Source of the DNA: Corinectria fuckeliana
Taxonomy: Eukaryota > Ascomycota > Sordariomycetes > Hypocreales > Nectriaceae
Assembly: GCA_019137255.1 (NCBI GenBank)
Contig: WPDH01000003.1
Coordinates: forward strand, 105,295 to 169,294
Length of the DNA: 64,000 bases
Reading direction: 5' to 3'
Each line of letters starts with the position of its first letter. Positions within the stretch are counted from its first letter, which is position 1. Below are positions 41,201 to 51,293 of the stretch, piece by piece. The notes below the pieces were generated by a model. The model did no database searches. It worked only from the letters and a program-made list of their open reading frames with translations, and had not been told where the DNA came from. The position numbers and the translations under genes were made by a program.

Positions 41201-43192
41201 TAGGGCAAGTCGATGGCGTAGCTGGCGATGGCCTGGGCGGATTGGTGGTAGAAGGCATAGCGATTGTGCTTTTCCACGACGGGGCGTTCGATGTACACGG
41301 TCAGGACCTAGACATACATATGAGCAGTCTTCCGAGGAGCAACAGTGATTCCGTACCTCCAGCTGGCTAGCGAATGCGTTGAACAGCAACGAGAAGAAGA
41401 TCAGTCCACCACGGTAGTAGAAGCTCGACGAGTCCGGCGCAAGATCAACAAACATGCTCCCGAGCACCACAGCCATGATGACGTTGAAAAGAAGCGAGGC
41501 AACAGTGAAGCCAGGGTCCGCCAGAAGCCGTCTCCAGCCCCGCCAGAGCGTGAGGGAGACTTGGCGGGCGTACGAGATGGTGTACGGGGACCGCGGGCGC
41601 TGGCGCTTGAACTGTTCGGCGCGGCGGGACTGCTGATACTCTGCCAGCCTTTCCTCTTGGGGGTGATTCTTCTCGTAGTCGCCCAGTTCGCGCAGGAGGC
41701 TCTTTCGCTGCGCGCTTGCCTGCCACCGCTCTGCGAATTCGTCGGGGGCTCGGGGCGCCGAGGCTTCGGAGCCGGCGCGGATACGGCGCTCCTGGGGACT
41801 TGTCATCGAGGTTAGGAAGTCGGGCGTGATCTGTCTGTCGGGACCTGTACTGTGAGTTAGAATCCATTGCGGATGGGCCTCGGGTGACTTGCACTCAAAG
41901 CCCAAGTCTTCAAAGTATCGCTTGGCCTCTTGCGTCTTCCCGAAGAAGATCTGCCGCCCTTCATACAAAACTGCCACGCGGTCAAAGAACTAGCCACCAG
42001 TCAGCCAAAAACAATGTACGATCCGCCATCGAGAGCACTCACGTCGTACGCAGACTGCGGCGCCTGGTAAATAGCCACCGCGCCCGCTACCCCAAGCAAG
42101 TCGGCCTGAAGCCTCAAGTTCCTGCAAAAGTTGATGGCATTCCCACTGTCCAAGCCACGCGTTGTGTTGTCCCAGCACTGCAGCTTCGCGCCAGTGAGGG
42201 CCGCTTCCGCGATGGAGACGCGCTTGCGCTCGCCGCCCGACACGCCGCGGACGAAGTCGTCGCCCACGCGCGTGTCGACGGTGTGGCTGATGCCGAAGAC
42301 GGCCATCGCGACGTCGCGCATCATCGTGTCGGCTTGCGCGCGAGAGACGCCACCGGGGACGTGGCGGACGGAGTGGGCGCTGGCTGCAAAGGAGAGGGTT
42401 TCGCCGACGGTCAGGTGGGCGAGGTGCGTGTCGACTTCGGCGTTGTATAGGACGTCGCCGCGGAAGGACTTGCGCATGTGGCTCGGATGGATGCCTTGGT
42501 TGGTCAAACCACCCTGCTACTGTGAGGATCAGGGAGGAGGACTTACCTCTGAAGTTCATATATGAGTCTGGACTGACCTCGAGACCAGCCGTCTCGCCTG
42601 CTATGGTCTTGAGGAGCGTCGAGCATCCAGAGCCCGGCGGTCCCAGAACGAGCAACAGCTCGCCCTGCTCCACCACGCCCTCGAAGTTGCGGAGAATGTC
42701 GATTCTTTGTTTGTGTCGCTTGCCGCCAACCATCCCAGCCAGAGCTTTCACGGCATCCAGCGGCAAGTTGACGACGCTCTTCTGGTGCTCGGCGCCGCTG
42801 CCCCAGCCGAAGACATCGAGGTTCCGGAAGGCAACGCCTAGGCTGCGAGGCGGCGCAGAGCTGGGATCGGATTCCGTCAAGTCCACGAGAGCCTTTACCC
42901 ACGCCCGCGCGTCGAAGCTGGCGGATGCGGGATCCAGGTGCGTGCCGGGCCGGGGACTGAAGGCGTGCAGCTCCGCGTCGAACTGCGCCGAGGCCCGGGC
43001 GAAGTGTCGAGCAAGCTCCTCGATCTCGGTGTTCATGTCTGGCGGTGGAGAGTCGGTTTTTATGTTGTTGTAGCAAGCTTCGTTTCCCTTGGTACTGGCG
43101 CGAGAGGAAGAGCTCGAGTCTTCCTCAACGCGACTGGCATTGTTTTGTCCGACTTCACGTCCATCTGCCTCGTGCTTCTGCGGCGAGGCCAT
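38259..43192 (-). CDS. PDR/CDR-type ABC transporter (ABCG full transporter) 2
   Basis: Ten exons on the minus strand: 42547-43192, 42043-42494, 41357-41989, 40712-41307, 40313-40658, 39694-40264, 39285-39646, 39052-39238, 38729-38999 and 38259-38676. The total is 1493 aa, normal for the family. NBD1 has GPPGSGCST (about 184), VSGGERKRVSIAEA (about 300) and CWDNTTRGLDSGNA. NBD2 has GVSGAGKTT (about 892), NVEQRKRLTIGVEL and LVFLDEPTSGLDS. TMD segments include MIYTGFTIPTDYMLGW and WIETAEEAGV. The intron between exons 4 and 5 (40659-40711) uses a GC donor (AG|GCAAGT). A possible extra intron of 39-45 nt lies at 41850-41894, where IITP-type sequence is preceded by an unusual insertion. The real ATG is at 43190-43192. 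Role by family: export of hydrophobic compounds at the plasma membrane. Its neighbourhood with bZIP and NmrA-like genes fits a detoxification setting. Confidence 0.93.
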
Positions 43193-45233
43193 TGTGTCCA
43201 ATGCGAGGCCGTGAATTCGGCTATTCAGAGACTAGGAATGAAGCTGCATCTGAGAACAAGAGGCTTTCCGTGGTGATGATATGATGTGATGACGCCTCCA
43301 TCTCTTAAGTAGCAAACATTACCATCATGCAATCCGCACTCCGCAGCTCAAGTCCGCGATTATGAATTGGTTAGCCTTGGAAGTGCGGAGTTTCTCACAT
43401 CTGGAAAAAGAGAAAGGAGGCCATACCCAGCGGCAATGGGTTTCGGTCCCCGCGGAACACGTTGCAGAATTTCGCCGTGTAGACTACTTCGTACAGATCC
43501 AGACGAATTGCACCCGCAGCATCTTTCCGCCCCGACGGAGTCGGCGACCGAATGCATCGAGTGTGGATCCATCTCCGCCCGGAGGTCCACGGACGCCCGG
43601 GCTCGGTTGGCCGCCGGGGGGGTGTGACACATTGAGGCGAACGCATGTAGGTTGAAGAGGCGTTGAAAAAGAAATATGTTCGTTTGCACATGAGAATTCG
43701 TTTAAATCTCGTTCACTAAGGCGGACCTGCGTTTCGTTATCCGAAGTCAGTATTCATACTTGGAGCTGCGACTCGAAAGGATGGATGTATTCCGACTCCC
43801 GTCACTCACCCGCCCTAGTAGTTGGGTACTGTCATCTTGGCATTTCATCCGCGGACACTGATCAAGCTTATCTTGCGTCCATTGTGCGTCGCATCTACAC
43901 GTCATCTCCGAAGCGCGTCCGCAAATTTGAGCAAGTCTTGCAGCAGCTACTTGGGGTGGTACAACGTCAGCACTTCTCCAAGCGTTAGTGTGATTAGGCT
44001 ACGCATCGCGGATGGATTAACAAGCCGTGTCCTTCGTCCTCGTAAGTGACAACCTGCGCTCCAGGCACCAACTGCTTCACTCTCCCAGCGCCTGCCTCGA
44101 AAGACACGATCCGTTAGTCCACCGCGGATCGACAGCAGCCAAGTTTTGCTGGCCTTTGCGGACTAGTTGAATTCCCGGCCAGATTCTCCGTGTGTATATC
44201 CACACTTCTCGCTCTCTTGCTAGACCGTCCGCAGCTTCAAAGATTCGCTCGTAGGCCTCGACATCTTTTTTTGAGACGTTTAGTGTTGAACTAACTCACT
44301 AGGCCGGCGAACCCCATCAAAACAAACTGTGAGCGGTAGCTTCACAGGACGCCAGAAATGAATCCCAAAGGTATCGGGGCGATGCGCTCAGAATCTCTGG
44401 TGATGAGACAGGATGAGGTAGTGAAGTGCTGAACAAAACAAACCCCTGCAGTGGCCTTGCCAGTGAGTAAGTGGGCGTGAAGACTTGCTTTGTATGCGAC
44501 CCGTCGTAGTCACTGAGAGAGACTGTGCAAGTAACGTATTACCAGTGCCGACACTGGATCCCGTAAATAAAAACGAGCCGGGCTTAGCTTCTCTATGAGA
44601 TTGACAACTCTTTTAGCCTCAGATCAATAGCCAATATCTTTGTCGAGATTCGGGCCTGACGAGTCACTCTTCTCCAGTACACTACATCTAGAACCTCCAC
44701 ATACGACGAAGCGGATGGATATCTTAGCGCCGGAAAGGTTAGAATAAGACTATACCCAGACACATGCTCAGTCGCCTACCCTGATTGTGTCACTGTGCAG
44801 CGGGGATGCTTGGGCCATCCGGGTCCGTCCATGATATCGTTTGAGACCAAGATTCGCTCTCATCTGCGAAACTGATTTCTCGATTCTAGATCCACGGGCC
44901 TGTGACATTCGTTTTCAGCATCTTTACGTCTATGTTTGTTGCTGCCGTCAACTGGCCCCCTAGCACACCACCAGATACCAGTCATTCGGCTTGCAAAGTC
45001 AAGGCTTCAGAGGCCACCTCAGGCCTTACTTGGAAGTCATTTTTCCTGTTTGTTTTTGTATCGAGACGGATCATCCCTTTCTGATCTCCGCCAAGGCACT
45101 CTGATTAAGTGTGCCAGCTCCAGACACCTCGCAGCTTCTCCTTCGCTTGATTGCAGCCAAGATCGAAGCCGCTGTTCGGTGCTTGGCCTAGACATTTGAG
45201 ATACATCAGCTTCAGCTCAAGCCACAAGAAAAA
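43193..45233. promoter_or_regulatory. Upstream region of PDR transporter 2, three CCGCGGA sites
   Basis: No gene supported in 2 kb. CCGCGGA occurs at 43450-43456, 43849-43855 (as full TCCGCGGA from 43848) and 44123-44129, that is 258, 657 and 931 bp before the start codon. TCCGCGGA is a perfect yeast pleiotropic-drug-response element. A TCCGTGG variant lies near 43267. Control by a Zn2Cys6 factor is inference. Confidence 0.4.
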
Positions 45234-45846
45234 ATGACATCACCTATTGAGTAGGCTACCCAGGAAGACGAACCTATCAGTTCCAACATTTGGCAAAAAG
45301 TCGTAAAGGACGGCTTACAGACCCTCTCCAGGTCTACAACACAATCAAATCACTGCGACCCTATCTTAGTATCCATCGACTTCGAGAATGCTCTCAATTT
45401 CAACAAACACATTGCGCGGAATTGAGATATTCTAGTCGGCCTCGCCAATTTAGGCACCAGAGATATCAGTCCCTCAACTCGACTTGGCCAGCTGATATCG
45501 ACGCATAACTAGCTTCACAACGCCCGCAACGATGCAAATTTCGCGCTACTACCCCTCTTGCTTTTAGTAGTGAAAATCTTCTATGACCAAGGCAAACAGG
45601 AAGACACATTGCGCTATCAAGAAGAGGCAGCAAAGTCTCCAACACCTCTTATTCCGCCAGCGTCAAAGAGCTTCCGTAGCTAAGAAAAGGGCGGAGAAAA
45701 AGACAAAACGGTTTAAGACTCGCAAACATCAATCGCGGCTCTGGAGCGCCGAAAAGAATTAAGAGATTCGTGCCGAAAGGGCTGTTAAGAGGCTGCGTGA
45801 GGAAGGGCAAGATCCGGGATGTGAAGAATGGTTCTACCTAAGTTAG
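45234..45846 (+). pseudogene. Gfd2/YDR514C-like (RNase H fold) protein, broken
   Basis: From ATG 45234 a frame of 149 codons to TAA 45681-45683 is interrupted by TAG 45252-45254, TGA 45423-45425 and TAG 45510-45512. It reads ILVSIDFENALNFNKHIARN, stop, DILVGLANLGTRDI, QLISTHN, stop. SIDFE...VG.A.LDTRD...IST.N is the start of the fungal Gfd2/YDR514C C-terminal exonuclease-like domain as I know it. The remainder of the domain is missing. A second frame (45583-45846) then gives a basic tail ending KRLREEGQDPGCEEWFYLS with one stop at 45760-45762. The stops fit C-to-T or G-to-A mutation. Family assignment is tentative; loss of function is clear. Confidence 0.5.
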
Positions 45847-46707
45847 ATAGGTCGCAGGAGATTTAAACCTGCTTGGGTGGGTGACTTGACGTCTGCTTAC
45901 CAGGCCACAATTCTCAATCCATGTCATCCGTCTCGAGGGAGCTCACTGGTAGCAAGTGGGACGCCCGAGGCCTCTTGATGTGTCGGCGGGATGCGAGTGT
46001 GGTGAAATTTTGGATAACCAATCCATGATCAATTGATTGGGCATTGCGCTGGCAATGTGCGCTATTGAAGGAGTTGACGCGAGATGGAGATCCGGCCGTT
46101 GCAATCAAATTTTGAGGCCGAGGAACTAGTTAACTAGGTAACATCATTTGTCAGACACATGACGCTTCGTAAGTGGGTCGTACGGGCCGAATTTCAGGTG
46201 ATTTAATCACAGAAAAATAGATAATAATAATAAAGCCTAGTAATATAATTTAATTAATATGTTTATCACTAGAATTAGTATTATTATAACTATATAGTTC
46301 TAATCCCTTCTAAGCTTCTTATCCTAAGAGATTTCCTGTCTTTTAGATTATCTAGGCTTTTATAGCCTTAGTTATCCCTTTCAGCTGGGTCCCCTGTCTA
46401 ATATTATTTCTTCACACGTGACTTATAGGGGCGCTCACTTACTTTGTACTTGCATAAATATCCTGTTAAACAACACTATACCACCATCTGCATAAGTAGT
46501 TCAGTGTCAGTTCACGCCCCACTCTTACAGTTGATCCTCCTTATTTTAGAGCCCGTCAACGCGTCCAACGCTCACTCTTTGTTTGCTTCCCTACTCGGCG
46601 GCCCTGGGATGGTACCAAATATACCACTACAGCCTCACCCTTCACGATTCTCTGAATCTCACAAACATCATCACTAATTCTCAGAGTTTCTCAATTAGTC
46701 GTTGAGC
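45847..46707. other. Intergenic with AT-rich block
   Basis: Between a pseudogene and the F-box-like gene. 46200-46385 is TA-rich and resembles RIPped debris. A GGTTTAAATC word at about 45861-45870 (minus) looks like a tRNA B box but no cloverleaf forms. The last ~250 bp hold the promoter of the next gene. Confidence 0.4.
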
Positions 46708-48606
46708 ATGACGGCTCTCGCGAGAAGCGACGGTCATGTGAGCCTCCGACCAAATTGCGGTATCTGTGGCAGCTCGATGGAAGTCACTGAACGTTTCGTA
46801 TTGCGTAAGTCCGCAAACAGGGCCAAAGTTGCTAATGCTAATCTAAGACAAACCTCAAGTCCTCGGTAACGGTAACTCCACCGCCTTTTCCCAACGCCTT
46901 GGTCCATACATATTCCCAGGTTACGGGCATCGAATTCGAGGCAAAGACGGCGTATTATTATGCCGCAAGCCGACTTGTAGCCTATGTGCCGTTTCACCCG
47001 AGGCGTCCACTGTGCATTCCGATTGCTATGAATTTGTCGCACAACGCTCAAATGTAGACCGATCTTTGGACTACTTGTGGGTTGTTACTGCCTGGCGAAC
47101 TCCGTGGCGCCAAGCTCCCAAATTCCGCCTGGAAGAAACAGTCGTCAAATCAGACTGGTCAGTATTTGACCATATCAACATCTCGAGAATGAGATCACTT
47201 CCTCCAGAAATACTCAAAATGATTTACGAGTACTCGGCAACGAGTATCATCTGGCGATTCAACACAGCATCTGAGGTGATTCAGCGATTGACAATCCCCC
47301 GGTCAGATCACCTCTTCTCAATCCCCCTACGCGAGGTCTCAGCTTGGAAACGTAGCGGCCAACCATGGACTACAGAGACAGCCCACAACCTTCCAGTTGT
47401 TCGTTTGACGATTGATTCGCGGGGTATTCAAGAGGTTGAAAGACTGCCTGGGAATCCACTTTTCAGAAGATGGCGGTCTGATAGCCTTGTATTCGTCACA
47501 CTAAACCATGAGTTGCTTGATGGCGTAACTGCACACTTTAAGGTAACACGCCTACGCTTCCTAATCACAAATACTGCGAGACTAACTCGAGAGCCCAGTT
47601 TGGGTCGTTACGTTTGGAATTACCGAAGACATGTCATGGAATTCAGACTTGGGATACGCCAACTCCCCCAAGCTTGCAGAAATGCCGCTTCTATCCAAAC
47701 AATATCCTCCACTCTACACAGTTTAAAACAATCGATCTGTGTGAAACTAACAGCATCACTCTCTTCTTCTGCAATGGCCAGGTTTACGCTATACATGCCC
47801 ATACACAAAAAGCTCCTTGTGCTCTGGCAACCTATCAACACCTCTCTCCCCGACGTCAACGGTCAGTCGCTTGGGTCTATGTCCCATTTTCGCAAAAGGA
47901 CTATATCACTGCACTAGGCGCCCGAATGTCACCGTCTAAAAGTAGTTCCTTTGGTAGTACCTGCTTACTTGTGAGTTAAGTCTGAAAAAGAGAACGCGAC
48001 ACCAGAGAGGTCTAATTATTTCAGTTCCGCATGAAACTAGGTGGCGACGTGTCAGTCGGACTTACTTCTGCCAGACAAGCAAAGGATTTACTCCTAAGCA
48101 AGTCACGTTTAATGACAATGATATATGACACACTCGAACTGCAACCTGTTTCAGTTATCGGCGCCTATCCCACCGGGGAAGAAGATCACTCGCCAATGAC
48201 TCCGTTCTGCCACCCATTCATTGACGATGCTCCATTTTCAAACGCTTGTTTCTCCTTCGCTTCTCTGGATCTTGTTGATTGTATGAGGGTTTTCAATGAC
48301 AAGATTACTGGTCTATGCCTAGGGATCTTATTGTACTACCAAAACGGCGCGCAACGGTCACTTGGGCAATGCCGAGTCGATGTCGACCCTGTTGAAGATT
48401 ATGTGAAACCGGCTCATCTATGCTTCCGTCGCCAGGTTCATGTTCGACCTGGTACCCCAGTTCAGTTACAGGTAACTATGGTAAGGGGAACTAGTAGTCA
48501 GGAGCATAATCACGATGAGCAGGGTTGGACATGTTTTGAAATGCAGGGCGCTCTAGAATTCTGGTTTTCTTATGAAGAAACTAGGTTGACGGCAATTGTA
48601 CACTAA
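46708..48606 (+). CDS. F-box-like protein of an expanded ascomycete family
   Basis: Four exons, 46708-46804, 46860-47542, 47599-47970 and 48025-48606, give 577 aa. All introns are 54-56 nt with GT-AG ends, and phases agree. The N-terminus has a CGICG Cys pair and later CRKPTCSLC, then the F-box-like helix RSLPPEILKMIYEYS (about residues 135-150). The third exon begins FGSLRLELP, and the last ~190 residues include GILLYYQNGAQRSLGQCRVD. Family knowledge: F-box proteins select targets for SCF ubiquitin ligases; this large fungal group is mostly uncharacterised. No RIP-type stops are present, so it appears intact although it lies only 1 kb from the AT island. Confidence 0.75.
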
Positions 48607-48656
48607 AGACATTAAGATGGAATTGGTTCTAAACGCATTAAGTAACACCTTTTGCA

Positions 48657-49544
48657 TCACTTTCTCTTCTTACTAGGCCTCCGTGTCGGCTCCAACGACC
48701 AAGTATAGTACTGCCCACCCGAGTTAGCCGTCCAAGAGTAGCCAGCATACAAGTTCCCGGACACCTGGACGTGACACTTAACCCATGCATCGCCAGGTAC
48801 ATGAAAGCGGCCATCATCAGACGCTCTGGTGCACTTGTAGTTGTTGTTTTCGTACTTGTCCACAGTAACCTCAACTGCAATATTCGCATCCACTACCAGA
48901 CCCTGGTATGCACTCTCTGGCTGAAACTGGCTGGCGGGATCCGGCTGAAATGCACTGCTCGAACTAGGACCCCCGGAAGCATTGATGAAGGCAACTTCAT
49001 TGTCATGCCAGCCTACAGGAAGGGTGGCGGAGGCTGGTCTTGGCGATGGTGGCCTGATGAAGATATCCTCACTTGGAATGGGATTGTGCTTGATAAAATT
49101 GAGTTTGCGTAGGATCTCTTGTCCCTGGGTGGAAAATTCAGCATATTCGGACCTTTCCGAAAGCCCGTCTCCAGAAGGCCAGAAGGCTGTAATGTAGTCG
49201 TCATTAAGCTGATAGGCCCACAGCCTAGCCTTGCTGCCCACGCATGTCATTGCCCAGATGGCTGGCTTCCCCGTGTAGTAGAGGTGCGCACAGCAAGCGG
49301 TAAATGCTTGGTATTCAACGTCGTCGATTTGGTCAAGAGTCGCATTAGCTCTCTTGGCCTCCATGAACAGCAATGTTGTGGAGTTCCCACGGTCATCGAT
49401 GTTTTCCACCACGAGATCGACGCGGCGAAGGTCGCTCTCATCATCCGTTGGTGGTTGCTGCGAAGCCATAGCCCAGTGGTGACTACCGAAGACGTTTTGT
49501 TTGAAGACGTACTCCCAGAACTTAGTTGTGGCCAGGGTTGCAAA
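48657..49544 (-). CDS. Hypothetical fungal protein, 5' end cut at AT-island boundary
   Basis: A minus-strand frame open from 49544 to the stop at 48657 (about 295 codons). The first ATG is at 49469 but the coding look continues upstream of it (TTKFWEYVFKQNVFGSHHWA), so the original start was further 5'. It ends at a TAA 49545-49547, exactly where TAACTA-rich repeat begins. The N-terminal half (DLVVENIDDRGNSTTLLFME, then EAKRANATLDQIDDVEYQAF) resembles the restriction-like or kinase-associated N-terminal regions seen in many fungal proteins (E-x-K core). This is an impression only. The C-terminal ~70 residues are followed by RRPSKKRK, a possible nuclear signal. Probably a truncated gene. Confidence 0.5.
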   Translation of the reverse strand, partial: FATLATTKFWEYVFKQNVFGSHHWAMASQQPPTDDESDLRRVDLVVENIDDRGNSTTLLFMEAKRANATLDQIDDVEYQAFTACCAHLYYTGKPAIWAMTCVGSKARLWAYQLNDDYITAFWPSGDGLSERSEYAEFSTQGQEILRKLNFIKHNPIPSEDIFIRPPSPRPASATLPVGWHDNEVAFINASGGPSSSSAFQPDPASQFQPESAYQGLVVDANIAVEVTVDKYENNNYKCTRASDDGRFHVPGDAWVKCHVQVSGNLYAGYSWTANSGGQYYTWSLEPTRRPSKKRK

Positions 49545-49547
49545 TTA

Positions 49548-49925
49548 GTAACTAGTGAGCTAATTAGTGAGCTAGTTTAAATTACAACTAGTTAATTAAC
49601 TACGAGTTAAAATAAGCTAGTTAATTTTTAAACTACTAGCTAACTAACTACTAGTTAATTTAGTAACTAACTAACTAATAGAAAAAATCTTAACTAACTA
49701 ACTAACTACTAACTAATTATAATATAATTTAACTAACTAAAAAGTAAGCTAGTTAAAAATATTTCCTAATTAACTAACTACTAACTAATTAAAATTTAAT
49801 TTAACTAACTAAGAAGTGAGCTAGTTAAAAAAAAACTACTAACTAACTACTAACTAACTACTAACTAACTACTAACTAACTACTAACTAACTACTAACTA
49901 TCTACTAACTAGCTAGCTAGTAATA
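49548..49925. repeat. TAAC-rich satellite with an 11-bp tandem unit
   Basis: Starts as irregular TAACTA-type repeats, then becomes a regular array of CTACTAACTAA (11 bp), about seven copies in 49836-49909. It marks the boundary between gene-bearing DNA and the AT island. Confidence 0.6.
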
Positions 49926-50090
49926 AATATATAATAATTACATTTAAATAGTTTATATTATAAGAATAATATAATAGGTTAGTATTATTTATTAGATAAA
50001 TAAATAAATATTATAAAAATAATATATTTATTTATTTATATACTATTTTAACTTTATAGTTATTTAAGCCTTCTTCTAAGTAGCTTAGAC

Positions 50091-50654
50091 TATTTATTTA
50101 TTTATTTATACTTTATAGACCTAGAAGGTAGATAGTGCTTCTATTCTATATAAATATAAGAAAAACTATAAAATTAGATAAAAACCTGTATTCTTTATAT
50201 AGCAGACCTAGGTTAGGCCTCTTATACTATTATTATATATAAGTAAATAGTCCTTTTGCTAGGACTAGAGTTATTTTATTTCCTAAAGGGCTAGAAAAAG
50301 ATTTAAAGAGAGAAAAAGAGAAAAAGAAAAAAGGAAAAAGAGAATAAAAAGGAAAAAAAAGAGGTAAAGAAGAGAGAAATAGTTAACTAAATATTAAGCA
50401 CCTAATCTGCTATAGGAGCAGAGCGGTTAAGTATTAGAATTATACTAGCTAGGTGTGTTTAGGTTACTTTATAGTTATAGCTAAGAGCTTAGGATTTTAA
50501 GTGGGCAAAACTAGCTGTTAGTAAGTTAGCTAGCTGTTAGTAGGTTAGCTAATAGTATAGTTATTAGTGGCTAGAGGCTAGTATAAACTTAATACTTAAT
50601 AGCTATTAGTAGCTATTAACAGCTATATAGATTTGTATTGTTTATTATTTAGTC
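50091..50654. repeat. LTR-like repeat, copy 1
   Basis: Begins TATTTATTTATTTAT then ACTTTATAGACCTA, contains GCAGACCTAGGTTAGGCC and a purine-rich AAAGAGAAAAAG tract, and ends near TTATTATTTAGTCT. The same ~565-570 bp recur at 63430-64000 and, shortened, at 60134-60588, all in the same orientation. Confidence 0.6.
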
Positions 50655-51260
50655 TTTTAGGCTGTAATATCTTTCTTTCTTTCTTCTCTTTTTAATACCT
50701 TTATAAGTAGCTTTCCCTTTAGGCTTTTTATTAGGCTTATATTAGCTTTAAGTCTTAAATATATTACTAATATATATTCTTTCTAGGATTTATTAATATA
50801 TTTATTTTCTAGCTACTAGTACTATAGTTTTATTATAATCTTATTACTATAGTTACTAATTTTATATAGCTAAGAATAATAACTATAATAATAATAATAA
50901 TAATAATAANNNNNNNNNNNNNNNNNNNNNNNNNNNNNNNNNNNNNNNNNNNNNNNNNNNNNNNNNNNNNNAGTAAGTTTTTTTACTATAAATCTACTAT
51001 ATATTTAGGCTAATCTTATACAGGCTAAGAGAAAAAGATAGGCTAAGATAGAAAGTACTACTACTTTAAGAGAGAAGTCTACTACTCTTATAAGAGTAGT
51101 ATAAGCTATCTTTTATTTTATATATATTATATAAATAAGTAAGAACAGTATAGTAAGTCTTTACTAAGACTAGGTAAACACTATAGTAAGTAGCTATATA
51201 AAGTTTTATTATAAGATAAGTTAAAAAAAAAAATTAAGAAAAAAACTACTAAGATAAATA

Positions 51261-51293
<33 letters not shown>

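Noticed and set aside
45855..45925. tRNA-like B box on the minus strand
   Set aside because: GGTTTAAATC departs from the consensus and no acceptor or anticodon stem can be formed.
49548..49925. CRISPR-like array impression from regular TAACTA units
   Set aside because: It is a simple tandem repeat with no unique spacers, in a eukaryotic genome.
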